Positions 1 through 7,966 are shown, counted from the first letter of the stretch. The stretch is 38,839 nt of DNA from Oscillospiraceae bacterium (GCA_028692035.1 JAQUYD010000020.1:1-38839); one strand, 5' to 3'. Notes: generated from the letters alone by a model not told the origin. A program made the numbers and translations.

Positions 1-33
1 TGTGTGCTTGAAAAGGCGGAAAGGAGACGATAG
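1..33 (+). CDS. 3' end of an unidentified gene (partial)
   Basis: An open frame enters from the left edge and stops at TAG (31-33), ending in the basic tail CVLEKAERRR. The stop lies inside the interval between the ribosome binding site and the start of the next ORF, the usual tight spacing of a mobile-element operon. Only ten residues are visible, so no family can be named, and the frame could be fortuitous. Confidence 0.35.
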   Translation, partial: CVLEKAERRR

Positions 34-36
34 CCC

Positions 37-174
37 ATGAGCATAGACGCCAGAAAAGAAGATTTCGAGCATATCGAGCTGTTCGGAAAACCGGCACTGT
101 TCACCAACAGCAGAATTGACCGCGTTATTGGGACGAAAACGGCATCTACCAAAACGGCGCGCTTTTCTGGTTGA
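37..174 (+). pseudogene. Truncated LPD28-like mobile-element gene, 5' remnant
   Basis: The 45-residue ORF has a strong AAGGAG site 11 bases upstream of its ATG. Its first 29 residues, including the motif KPALFTNSRIDR, look like the start of LPD28-type proteins (large polyvalent protein-associated domain 28), common in Firmicutes integrative conjugative elements and normally much longer. After the Arg codon at 121-123 the reading becomes Lys/Thr-rich nonsense, while a different frame of the same DNA continues as histidine-kinase sequence (YWDENGIYQNGALFW). The ORF is therefore the 5' stump of a mobile-element gene fused to another gene. Its TGA (172-174) overlaps the TTG used by the kinase. 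The family name is from memory; the frame change is directly visible. Confidence 0.6.
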
Positions 175-1037
175 GCCAAGCGTTTGACGCGGCATTCCTG
201 ATCGTGGATATCCTTCTGGTACTGGTATATCGAAAGGCGCTATCTGTAAAGGAACGCACCGTTTTTATCCTCTACAGCGTGATACCCCTTGCGGCCCTTG
301 CCTTCTCCCCCATCTGGGAGGTGACGCCCGTCTATATGGCTTCCACTGTCGTATTGCTTTTGTACAACACCCTTGTCCATGTCGAGCATGAGCAGCGTGT
401 GGCGGAACAGGAAACACAGCTGATCCGGCAGGAGCTGGAGCTGACGAACAACCGCACCGCTATTATCCTTTCACAGATAAACCCGCATTTTCTATATAAT
501 TCCCTTACTGCCATTGCACAGCTCTGTGAAAAAAATTCCAAAAAGGCCAAGGAAGTTACCATTTATTTTTCAGAATATCTGCGGCAGAATATGAATGCGC
601 TTGAGCAAAAAACCCCTGTTCCTTTTGAAAAAGAACTGGAGCATACCCGGATTTATCTTTCCATTGAACAGGTGCGCTTTGGTGATAAACTGCATGTGGT
701 GTATGATATTGGGTCCACCGCCTTCCAAATTCCTTCGCTCTGCTTACAGCCGATTGTGGAAAACGCAGTAAAACACGGCTTGGGGATGAAGGAAAACGGA
801 GGGACAGTGATCATCCGGACCCGGGAGCTGCCGGATTCTTTTGAGATAACCGTCTCGGACGACGGCGTGGGTTTTGACGCGAACCGGACGCAAAACGACA
901 ACCGGACGCATATCGGGATTCAAAATGTGCGGGAACGGCTGGAAAAGACAGTCGGCGCGCAGATGGAAATAAAAAGCGAAATCGGCCGCGGAAGCGACGT
1001 AATCATACAAATACCAAAACAAGGAGCGCAAATATGA
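171..1037 (+). CDS. Sensor histidine kinase, LytS/YehU type, 5'-truncated
   Basis: This is an inner-membrane sensor kinase that would autophosphorylate and pass phosphate to the adjacent response regulator. About three membrane segments (roughly residues 6-21, 31-45, 50-66) precede a coiled linker, then the His_kinase box SQINPHFLYNSL with His106, the N box (PIVENAVKHGL) near residue 195 and the G box SDDGVGFD near 230. This is the PF06580 plus HATPase layout. The kinase-like frame stays open upstream of the TTG to about base 123, where it meets the LPD28-like stump, so the original N-terminus and perhaps its sensor part is missing. The TTG has no Shine-Dalgarno of its own; it overlaps the stop of the stump ORF as TTGA, allowing reinitiation. 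It overlaps the next gene by ATGA. It may be functional but signal-blind, or a decaying gene. Confidence 0.85.
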   Translation: MSQAFDAAFLIVDILLVLVYRKALSVKERTVFILYSVIPLAALAFSPIWEVTPVYMASTVVLLLYNTLVHVEHEQRVAEQETQLIRQELELTNNRTAIILSQINPHFLYNSLTAIAQLCEKNSKKAKEVTIYFSEYLRQNMNALEQKTPVPFEKELEHTRIYLSIEQVRFGDKLHVVYDIGSTAFQIPSLCLQPIVENAVKHGLGMKENGGTVIIRTRELPDSFEITVSDDGVGFDANRTQNDNRTHIGIQNVRERLEKTVGAQMEIKSEIGRGSDVIIQIPKQGAQI

Positions 1038-1831
1038 AAATACTGGCTGCGGACGACGAGCCGTTGGCGCTGGAAATGCTGACGGAATGTATTGAAAAAG
1101 CCGCCCCATCAGCAGAAATCCACGCTTTCTCCTCCCCATTGGCGCTACTTGCATTTACGGCGGAGGGCTCTGGCGACGTTGCCTTTTTAGACATTAAAAT
1201 GCGGGGTATGACCGGCGTTGAGCTGGCCAAAAGGCTCAAGGATCAAGCGCCGGACATCAACATCGTTTTTGTCACCGGATATCAAGACTTCGCGGGGGAG
1301 GCCATGGCGATGCACGCCAGCGGCTATATCCTAAAGCCGGTGACCGCCGAAAAAATACGGGCCGAACTTTCTGACCTGCGCCGCCCGCTCGCCAACCAGC
1401 CGGACAAGCGCGTCCGGGTGCAGTGCTTCGGAAACTTCGACGTTTTTGTGGACGGAAAGCCCCTTGTATTTTCCCGGCGGCGCGCCAAAGAAATATTCGC
1501 CTACTTGGTGCATAAGCGGGGTTCTTTTTGCACCATGCAGGAAATTGCCGCGGTGTTGTATGAGGACGCCCCCAATGACGCCCAGCAAAAGAACAACCTT
1601 CGGCAGCTCATTTCCTCGATGACGCGAACGTTTCGAGATGCGGGCGTCCCCGAGGTGATCCATAAACAGTACAACCGATTGTTTGTGGACGTGGAGGCGA
1701 TTGACTGCGATTATTACCGGTTTAATAGAATGGAGGTTGACGCCATCAACGCCTATAATGGCGAGTATATGGCGCAATATGAGTGGGCCATGTTTGTGGT
1801 TGGCTACCTTGACAACCTTGTGCTGGACTAA
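1034..1831 (+). CDS. Response regulator, REC plus SARP-like DNA-binding domain
   Basis: This is the cognate transcription regulator of the kinase, with an ATGA overlap and a ribosome binding site AAGGAG inside the kinase gene. The receiver (1-120) has the canonical residues: acidic pair Asp7-Asp8, phospho-acceptor Asp53 (FLDIKMRG), Thr81 and Lys101. From about residue 126 a winged-helix/SARP-type domain begins (VQCFGNFDVFVDGKPL), with RRRAKEIFAYLVHKRG and NLRQLISSM, as in response regulators of Clostridia that couple REC to a SARP-like effector. It is followed directly by a strong terminator, so kinase and regulator form their own transcript. The likely target is the downstream surface-protein cluster, an inference from position only. 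Confidence 0.88.
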   Translation: MKILAADDEPLALEMLTECIEKAAPSAEIHAFSSPLALLAFTAEGSGDVAFLDIKMRGMTGVELAKRLKDQAPDINIVFVTGYQDFAGEAMAMHASGYILKPVTAEKIRAELSDLRRPLANQPDKRVRVQCFGNFDVFVDGKPLVFSRRRAKEIFAYLVHKRGSFCTMQEIAAVLYEDAPNDAQQKNNLRQLISSMTRTFRDAGVPEVIHKQYNRLFVDVEAIDCDYYRFNRMEVDAINAYNGEYMAQYEWAMFVVGYLDNLVLD

Positions 1832-1843
1832 TCTTTCGTTGAA

Positions 1844-1879
1844 ACGCCCTGGATTTTTTTAAATCCGGGGCGTTTTTTT
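1844..1879 (+). terminator. Rho-independent terminator after the two-component genes
   Basis: A 13-bp stem (1844-1856 with 1861-1873, one G-T pair) with a T loop is followed by seven T residues. It separates the kinase/regulator transcript from the pseudo-receiver operon. Confidence 0.9.
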
Positions 1880-1953
1880 GTCACAATTTTGTCACGCTCA
1901 ATGGTGTAGAATGATGTCATTAAAAGTCATTTTGTGACTCAGGAAGGATTATT

Positions 1954-2322
1954 ATGCGTATTTTAGCCGTATTTGGTACGCAGGGAAATATGGATGCAAC
2001 GCTGCCGGCCATTCGAGAGGCGTTTCCGCAAGCGGAATTGGTGCCCTTTATCGATCCGCTGCTGGCAGTGAAACACTGCCTTTCGCAAAAAACAGATTCC
2101 GTCGTCTGTGATTACACCTTGCGGATTATGGACGGCATCCAGCTGATCAAATCGCTGCAAAAACAAAACAGCGAGGTTCTCCCGATTTTAATAGAATACC
2201 GTGACTGGCATAAAAAAGACGCCCGGAATCTTGGCATTGGCTATTTGGAACGGCCTGTCAGCGCGCCCGCGCTCCGGCAGGTATACGACCAAACGATGCG
2301 GTCGAGGCTGGAGGAACTATGA
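1954..2322 (+). CDS. Degenerate (pseudo) receiver protein
   Basis: A 122-residue single-domain protein with the alternating beta/alpha pattern of a response-regulator receiver and no output domain. AGGAAGG at 1941-1947 supports the ATG. Aligned to the upstream regulator, Asp53 is kept (VVCDYTLRIMDG). However, the acidic pair at 7-8 is replaced by Phe-Gly, the Thr81 position is Glu, and the conserved Lys before Pro is Arg (YLERPV). These losses would disable normal Mg-dependent phosphorylation, so it probably acts as a protein-interaction module. Its stop overlaps the next start (ATGATG at 2319), which translationally couples it to the GLUG membrane protein, a likely partner. Confidence 0.7.
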   Translation: MRILAVFGTQGNMDATLPAIREAFPQAELVPFIDPLLAVKHCLSQKTDSVVCDYTLRIMDGIQLIKSLQKQNSEVLPILIEYRDWHKKDARNLGIGYLERPVSAPALRQVYDQTMRSRLEEL

Positions 2323-3818
2323 TGCAATCACAAAAAAAACGCGTGGGCGGTTTCGTGGCCGAAAACAGTGGCCTCATCCGCGACTGCTATAGTATTTTGA
2401 AATTACAGGATAAAAAGCGGATTTCCGGCGGATTTGTGGGACAAAACAACGGCAGCATTGCCAAAAGCTACGCTTTTTGTCCAACAGGCAGCTTAAAGGG
2501 CGGTTTTTTAGCAGCGAATACCGGAAATATCAAAGATTGTTTCTTTTTCCACAACGAGGCGCAAAACGATAGACGCTTTGCGCGCCTAGCCGACACGGCT
2601 ATGGGCCGTTCTCTGCAAAAATTGCGCGCGGACGAGGATTTCCAGACCTTGGGCTTTGATCTGGAGCGGATGTGGCAGAGAACCGGCAGCATCCCTCCCT
2701 TGGGATTTACCCCCGAAAATTGGCGGGCTGCCCATGAAAAGGACAAGGCGGAGGCGACGGTTTTCATCGGTACCGCCAGGGAGTTGTTGGCGTTTGCCGG
2801 CGATGTAAACGCCGGGGACACAGATGCCCGGTCCGCCTGTGTTTGCCTCACAGCCGATATCAATTTGGGAGGCAAAGAATGGACGCCTATTGGAACTGAC
2901 CGCAGCCGTGCTTTTACCGGCCTATTTTTGGGCGGTGGGCACACGGTCTCAAATTTTAAGATCCAAAACAAAGGGATTGACAACAAAGGCTTTTTTGGCT
3001 TTTTTAGAGGTAGCCTTTACGACCTGACGGTGGATTGCCTTTTGGGCGAGGGGCCCTGTTGCGGCGGCATCGCCGCTTACAACGAGGGAGAGATCCGCTG
3101 CTGTGCAGCCCTTGTGTCGGTCAGTAACCGCGAGGGACTGGTAGGCGGGCTAGTGGGCGTAAATGAAGGAGAGGTCACCTGTAGTTATGCGGCGGGCCGT
3201 CTGGCGGCCGCACCGCCTCCCTTGATTCCCATTTTACTTGGAACTGGGATGCTGGCACTGCTGACAGTCATATTGGTGCTGGTTCCCTGGCCGTGGCAGA
3301 ATGGGGATAACGCTACCGTATTCGCCCCCGTACCATATGACGAGGATCAGGTCCCCATTTCCGGGGATTCAAGCCAACAACTTACGCCGCGCACCGACGG
3401 CAACTTCGTCTCCTTTCAGTTTGAGCGGGAGATCGACGTAAACCTTGATACCGGCAAATGCACCTTCAATTTTAAAAACCCTGGCGACAGCAACCACAAT
3501 ATCGTAGTCCAGCTTCAGTTTACCGACGCGCAGGCCATCCGTGTGATGGGCAGCACCGGCCGCACCTCCCAAGAGCAGCAGGCGCTTGAGGCAATGAACG
3601 GCTATTCCGCCGAAACCTACCGAACCATTATCGCTGAATCTGGCGCGATCCGTCCCGGTTATGAGCTGAGCGATCTGCGGCTTACTGAACAGCCCAATGG
3701 AGCGGTTATTCCGCCTGGTACCTACAATGCCATGGTATATTTGCTATTTTACGATATCAACACCAATAACAGGGCCATGCTGGAGTCACAGCTTCCAGTT
3801 GAGATAACTGTCCATTAG
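2319..3818 (+). CDS. GLUG-repeat protein with one membrane segment and an extracellular beta domain
   Basis: A 499-residue protein without a signal peptide. Residues 9-75 hold three GLUG-type repeats (GGFVAENSGLIRDCYS, GGFVGQNNGSIAKSYAF, GGFLAANTGNIKDCFF), and more follow at about 225-292 (GGIAAYNEGEIRCC, GGLVGVNEGEVTCSYA). Residues 148-215 resemble the stretch that often precedes GLUG motifs in surface proteins. A single hydrophobic segment lies at 302-323. The C-terminal 330-499 region is a beta-rich domain with NPGDSNHNI and SGAIRPG. This last domain resembles the C-terminus of the protein at 7967-8482. With no N-terminal signal, GLUG repeats would sit inside the cell and the C-terminal domain outside, which is unusual. 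It is coupled by overlap to the pseudo-receiver and followed 32 bases later by a secreted-protein gene. Confidence 0.75.
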   Translation: MMQSQKKRVGGFVAENSGLIRDCYSILKLQDKKRISGGFVGQNNGSIAKSYAFCPTGSLKGGFLAANTGNIKDCFFFHNEAQNDRRFARLADTAMGRSLQKLRADEDFQTLGFDLERMWQRTGSIPPLGFTPENWRAAHEKDKAEATVFIGTARELLAFAGDVNAGDTDARSACVCLTADINLGGKEWTPIGTDRSRAFTGLFLGGGHTVSNFKIQNKGIDNKGFFGFFRGSLYDLTVDCLLGEGPCCGGIAAYNEGEIRCCAALVSVSNREGLVGGLVGVNEGEVTCSYAAGRLAAAPPPLIPILLGTGMLALLTVILVLVPWPWQNGDNATVFAPVPYDEDQVPISGDSSQQLTPRTDGNFVSFQFEREIDVNLDTGKCTFNFKNPGDSNHNIVVQLQFTDAQAIRVMGSTGRTSQEQQALEAMNGYSAETYRTIIAESGAIRPGYELSDLRLTEQPNGAVIPPGTYNAMVYLLFYDINTNNRAMLESQLPVEITVH

Positions 3819-3850
3819 TCTAACAACCTGTGAAGAAAAGGAGACAAACT

Positions 3851-4636
3851 ATGAAGAAAAAATTATTCGCTACACTGCTCGCGCTCACTATGGCGCTTTC
3901 CCTCGGCACGATCGCTTTTGCCGCCGATGGGGATGAGGCAACTGCACCAAAAGGCACAGAGGCCGGCGACGGCGTTGTTGCCAGCACCGGCTTGGCTGTC
4001 ATCACCAGCGACGACGGGGTGACCACCCAAACCGAAAACGACGACGACAATCTTGCAAAAGCCAACGACGACGGCGGTGCGGACATTTCTGTCTGGGCCA
4101 AGGCAATTGACAGCACCACGCCGACCTACAAAGTGGACATCGCCTGGGGCGCTATGAAGTTTGAGTATAAAGACACTTCGCGCGTATGGAATCCCCAGAC
4201 CCATGCGTATGAAACTGCTGAAGCCGGAAGCGCCGGATGGACAACAGAGGGCTATGTAGACGCTGTCAACAACGAAATCACCATCACCAACCACTCCAAT
4301 GCCGGGGTTGACGCAAGCTTTGTCTATGCAAATGTAACCAACATCTTCAATGATACGGCCGGCGCCAACAATGTGGTCGGAAATTTCTTTGCGACCAACG
4401 AGAACGCAATCGCGGCGGCAGCCATAGTGGAAAATACAGAAACTAGCGTAACAAACACGCTGGCAGACAACAAGATCTCGCTGGCCACGGCCGTTGGAAC
4501 CGAACTGGCGGCGGCCCCGTCCAATACCGTATATTTTGCTTTTAGCGGCAAGCCCGATGAAGGCAAAGGCGCTGTGCTGGACGATTTCACCAAAGTAGGC
4601 ATTATCACTGTCACCATTGCGCCTGTCGTCGCCTAA
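3851..4636 (+). CDS. Secreted protein with WGxMxFEY/NHSN domain
   Basis: A 261-residue exported protein. AAAGGAG at 3837-3843 places the start at the ATG at 3851 rather than the in-frame GTG at 3830. A clear Sec signal peptide (MKKKLFATLLALTMALSLG, cleavage near AFAA) is followed by an acidic Asp-rich linker and one domain of about 180 residues. Its landmarks are VDIAWGAMKFEYKD, VWNPQTHAYE, ITITNHSNAGV and a closing FTKVGIITVTIAP. The same landmarks end the 1032-residue protein downstream. There is no LPXTG motif or C-terminal membrane anchor. I have no described function; a self-associating or anchoring surface module is a guess. Confidence 0.75.
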   Translation: MKKKLFATLLALTMALSLGTIAFAADGDEATAPKGTEAGDGVVASTGLAVITSDDGVTTQTENDDDNLAKANDDGGADISVWAKAIDSTTPTYKVDIAWGAMKFEYKDTSRVWNPQTHAYETAEAGSAGWTTEGYVDAVNNEITITNHSNAGVDASFVYANVTNIFNDTAGANNVVGNFFATNENAIAAAAIVENTETSVTNTLADNKISLATAVGTELAAAPSNTVYFAFSGKPDEGKGAVLDDFTKVGIITVTIAPVVA

Positions 4637-4670
4637 TTGACGCAAAAAACACAGTGACAGGAACCTTTAC

Positions 4671-4701
4671 GGCGGCTCCAAAGAGTCGGAGCCGCCATTT
4701 T
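4671..4701 (+). terminator. Terminator hairpin after the first secreted protein
   Basis: A 9-bp perfect GC-rich stem (4671-4679 with 4688-4696) and an 8-base loop are followed by ATTTTC. Its 3' arm is reused as the outer part of the next inverted repeat, so the two hairpins cannot form together. Confidence 0.7.
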
Positions 4702-4740
4702 CACAAAAACGCCCGTGCGGCGTTTTTGTGAAAATGGCGG
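4692..4740. repeat. 22-bp perfect inverted repeat with 5-base loop
   Basis: The arm 4692-4713 pairs perfectly with 4719-4740 around the loop CGTGC. It lies 37 bases upstream of the ribosome binding site of the large secreted protein and shares 4692-4696 with the preceding hairpin. It could be an RNA switch, a stability element or a protein-binding palindrome. Confidence 0.85.
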
Positions 4741-4791
4741 ACAAGCTGAAAAAAATACCCCCAGGTCTTGGACGGCAAGGAGGAACTCGAT

Positions 4792-7700
4792 ATGAAAAAA
4801 ATCAGATGGAATCGGCTGCTCTCTATGCTACTGGTATCGTCGTTAACCCTTGCGCTGCTCCCGGTAACCACATTTGCGGCCACCTCCACCAACGTCGTCG
4901 AGCTGCGTGGCAGTGCGGGCCTTACCTTGCAGGACGGTTATATCTATACGGTACGTTCCAATATCACAATAACCGCCAGCACCGGTGGCAACGCGCTGGT
5001 GGTGGCTGGCGGCGCTACGGCGACCATCGATATTGCACCGGGCTGCACCCTCACAGTCAATGGTGGGGCCGGTTCCGGACGAACTGCCGGCGGCGCCGGC
5101 ATCAACCTGCCCTCCAATTCTACCCTCATCGTCACCGGCGGAGGACGGTTGGTGGCCAACGGCGGCCGCAGCGGCTCCTCCTCCAGCGGCTCCTCCGGCG
5201 GCTCGGGCTGGTTTAGCGGTAATGTCGGTTACACCGGCTATGGCGGTGCAGGCGGCTACGGCGCAGGCGGTGCGGGCGCAGGCATCGGCGGGCGCGGCGG
5301 CAACGGCGGCTCTGGCGGCAGCTCAACCTCATACCACGGCATGTACTATTCTTATTCCAGCGACGCCAACGGTTATACCGGCAACGGCGGTTACTCCGGC
5401 TCAACCGGCGGCAGCTGCGGCACCGTGTATATCTTGGGCAGTGTGACCGTAATCGCCAGCGGCGGTGCGGCAGCCTCAGGCTCAGGCGGCGGATCGTCCG
5501 GCAATTATAGCTGGAACCGGTTTTATCTCTCTTCTCCCGGCTGGTTTTATTATACCGTCTCCGGTGGCGGTGGTGGTGGCGGCGGTGGTTCCACCACAGC
5601 TGCTGCGGGGATTGGCGGCGGCTCTGGCGGCGCAGGCGGCGGTGGCTCCGGCGGTTCTGGCGCCTCCTGGACCATCACCTCCAACTGGTGGTCCAGCTGC
5701 GGTTATGGCGGCTCTGGCGGCTACGGCGGTTCTAGCGGCGGCACCGGTTTGCGGGAGGATACCTGTGGCAGACGCGGCGGCTCTGGCGGTTCCGGCGGCA
5801 GCAGAGGCGGTTCTGGCAGTGCAGGCACCGTATATAAATCCTCTGGCGCCACTCTCACCGGCCGGACGGCCAACGCCACGGCGGAAACACATAATGCCGT
5901 GGCCAGTACGATCCACTTTGATCAACAGGGCGGCTCTGGCGGAATAGAATCGTTGGCGGTCAACTATGGCTGCATGCCGTCCAACGTGGATAAAACGCTC
6001 CCCACTAGGGAAATGCATATCTTTGGCGGCTACTATACCGAACCCAATGGCCAAGGCACCCGCTATTACGACCACCGCGGGGCAGCCCTGCTCAGTTTTT
6101 ATAATCTCGAGGACTTGACGCTTTATGCCCATTGGATCCAGCAACAGTGGACCATTACCATGAATAAGCAAGGCGGCTCCGGCGGTACCGATTATATCAT
6201 CACCGACAGCAACGACGGTACCCTAAAACCAGTTGAACCGCCCACCCGCCCCCATTATGTTTTTAACGGCTATTTCGCAAAGGCGGCAGGACAGGACGCT
6301 AAATATTACAACGCAGATGGCAGTGTTGCGGACACAACCCTTAAGCTTGCCGCCAACACCACCATTTATGCGGACTGGACGCAGATCGAATTCCCGCTCA
6401 CATTCAACTGGCAGGGCGGTGCTGGAGGTACGGCCAACGCCTGGACCACCGGCACTGACGGGACGCTGCCGTCAGACATTGTCTGCCCAGTCAAAACAGG
6501 TTACGATTTCGCCGGTTACTTTGCCCACCGTAGCGGAGATGGCACACAATATTACAATGCCGATGGTACCCCTACGGCAGAAAAGTTGACAATGGCGGCC
6601 AATACGCTGTATGCCCACTGGACGCCGAAAAGCTACAGCATTGCCTATCTAGGGCTGGATAACGCGGTGAATCCACTGCAAAATACAACATCCCGCAGTT
6701 ATTCCACTGATATGGTCCTTGCTGACCCCACATGGGAGGGACACAATTTCCTGGGTTGGATCATCGACGGCGGAACCCAGCGGTATAAGGGACTTGTTAT
6801 TCCCGCCAATACACTGGCCTACGCCAAAGACATAACGCTTACTGCAACCTGGGCTACTGATGTTGATGCGGCGGTCATTGAGGACATCGGGATAAGCGGT
6901 ATCGTCAATAACAAAGAAGAGGTTGAGAGTGCGCTAAGGCAGGTATTCGATTATATTGTGACGGAGGATCATAAAGGCGTCACCGCTGCGGATATGGAAA
7001 GTGGCAACAGCGTAACGCTGACCCTCAATGTGTCGGTTTCCCAGAATGCCGAGGATCAAGCGAGCATTGGGCAGCAGGTCCAAGGCTCGGCCCTGCGGTA
7101 TTATGACCTTTCGGTGATCAAGACGGTCACCACAGCCGGAGGCGAAACGACCCAAACCAGCCTTACCGAGCTGCCCGTATTCATTACCATTGAGATTCCG
7201 TTGAAGGACGCCCTTGCAGGTCAGCCATCTTATGCCGTATACCGCGTGCATGACGCTGCCGTAGAACGGCTTCCCGTGGGAGGACGCAATGGCGAATACT
7301 ATGAGTCCAACGGGGCGGTTTTGACCATCAACACCAAAAAATTTTCAACCTATGGCATTGTGGGAACCAGTTCTTCACTGACGATGGATTATGCCAGTGC
7401 GGAGAATGCTGGCAGCGGCGTAGACGTGCAGGCCCGCATTGTGGAAAATGAATCCGCACTAGTATACAAAATCGATGTAGAATGGGGCTCTATGGTTTTT
7501 GAATATTCGCTTGATAAAGAATGGGATCCTAACATCCACATGTTCTCCGAAGGTGCGCTGAGCGATTGGCGGCCGGCTCTTTTTAACGGTGCGAACAATC
7601 GGGTTTTGGCCCGTAACCACTCCAACGGAGAGATTCTCGTAAACTTTTCTGCGAACAGCAATATCCCTAATGTAGCCCTTTCGCTGCACCTGTATAATGA

Positions 7701-7890
7701 AAACACGGCTGAGGCGGTAGAAAACTTTGTCCTTCCTGCGGCCCCAGAAGGCGCTACAAATGACCAGCTTGAACACTGTGAAGCGTTCCTGTTTTTAAAA
7801 GGGACGCCCACAGCCGAATGGATTATCGCCAATACACAAGCCTACACAAAGGTAGGCGTTATCACTGTCACGGTTGGGCCGCAGACATAA
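4792..7890 (+). CDS. Large secreted glycine-rich protein with B-repeats and WGxMxFEY/NHSN domain
   Basis: AAGGAGG at 4777-4783 sets the start at 4792 (1032 residues) rather than the upstream TTG at 4768. Layout: signal peptide 1-30; a beta-solenoid-like stretch to about 115 (IDIAPGCTLTVNGGAG, GINLPSNSTLIVTGGG); a Gly/Ser-rich region of about 250 residues; four InlB/Listeria-Bacteroides-type B-repeats (about 370-670) with the pattern GG..GY / YYNADG / LYAHW; a beta domain to about 855; and a C-terminal WG/NHSN domain (VEWGSMVFEYS, ARNHSNGE, YTKVGVITVTVGP) like the preceding gene product. No sortase motif or membrane anchor is seen. It is probably an extracellular matrix or adhesin-like protein. 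The shared domain suggests the two secreted proteins interact. Confidence 0.85.
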   Translation: MKKIRWNRLLSMLLVSSLTLALLPVTTFAATSTNVVELRGSAGLTLQDGYIYTVRSNITITASTGGNALVVAGGATATIDIAPGCTLTVNGGAGSGRTAGGAGINLPSNSTLIVTGGGRLVANGGRSGSSSSGSSGGSGWFSGNVGYTGYGGAGGYGAGGAGAGIGGRGGNGGSGGSSTSYHGMYYSYSSDANGYTGNGGYSGSTGGSCGTVYILGSVTVIASGGAAASGSGGGSSGNYSWNRFYLSSPGWFYYTVSGGGGGGGGGSTTAAAGIGGGSGGAGGGGSGGSGASWTITSNWWSSCGYGGSGGYGGSSGGTGLREDTCGRRGGSGGSGGSRGGSGSAGTVYKSSGATLTGRTANATAETHNAVASTIHFDQQGGSGGIESLAVNYGCMPSNVDKTLPTREMHIFGGYYTEPNGQGTRYYDHRGAALLSFYNLEDLTLYAHWIQQQWTITMNKQGGSGGTDYIITDSNDGTLKPVEPPTRPHYVFNGYFAKAAGQDAKYYNADGSVADTTLKLAANTTIYADWTQIEFPLTFNWQGGAGGTANAWTTGTDGTLPSDIVCPVKTGYDFAGYFAHRSGDGTQYYNADGTPTAEKLTMAANTLYAHWTPKSYSIAYLGLDNAVNPLQNTTSRSYSTDMVLADPTWEGHNFLGWIIDGGTQRYKGLVIPANTLAYAKDITLTATWATDVDAAVIEDIGISGIVNNKEEVESALRQVFDYIVTEDHKGVTAADMESGNSVTLTLNVSVSQNAEDQASIGQQVQGSALRYYDLSVIKTVTTAGGETTQTSLTELPVFITIEIPLKDALAGQPSYAVYRVHDAAVERLPVGGRNGEYYESNGAVLTINTKKFSTYGIVGTSSSLTMDYASAENAGSGVDVQARIVENESALVYKIDVEWGSMVFEYSLDKEWDPNIHMFSEGALSDWRPALFNGANNRVLARNHSNGEILVNFSANSNIPNVALSLHLYNENTAEAVENFVLPAAPEGATNDQLEHCEAFLFLKGTPTAEWIIANTQAYTKVGVITVTVGPQT
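5158..5830 (+). repeat. Low-complexity GGC-rich codon repeats (Gly/Ser tract)
   Basis: Long runs of GGC/GGT codons interspersed with TCC/AGC encode the glycine-rich part of the secreted protein. The tract creates several long open frames on both strands that are composition artefacts. Such DNA is prone to slippage and length variation. Confidence 0.8.
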
Positions 7891-7966
7891 AAAGCAGCTC
7901 ACGCAAATCAGGTATCGCAAGGCAATCAGCGGCTAAGCATTCAGTATGAAAATCGGAGGAAGCTGT

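Noticed and set aside
1880-1953. Promoter of the pseudo-receiver operon
   Set aside because: TAGAAT is present near 1906-1911 but no -35 at proper spacing; not called.
5213-6171. Long open frames on both strands within the glycine-rich gene
   Set aside because: They are by-products of GGC/GGT codon repeats; composition is repetitive Ala/Arg/Pro, with no ribosome binding site, and they lie inside a well-supported secreted protein.
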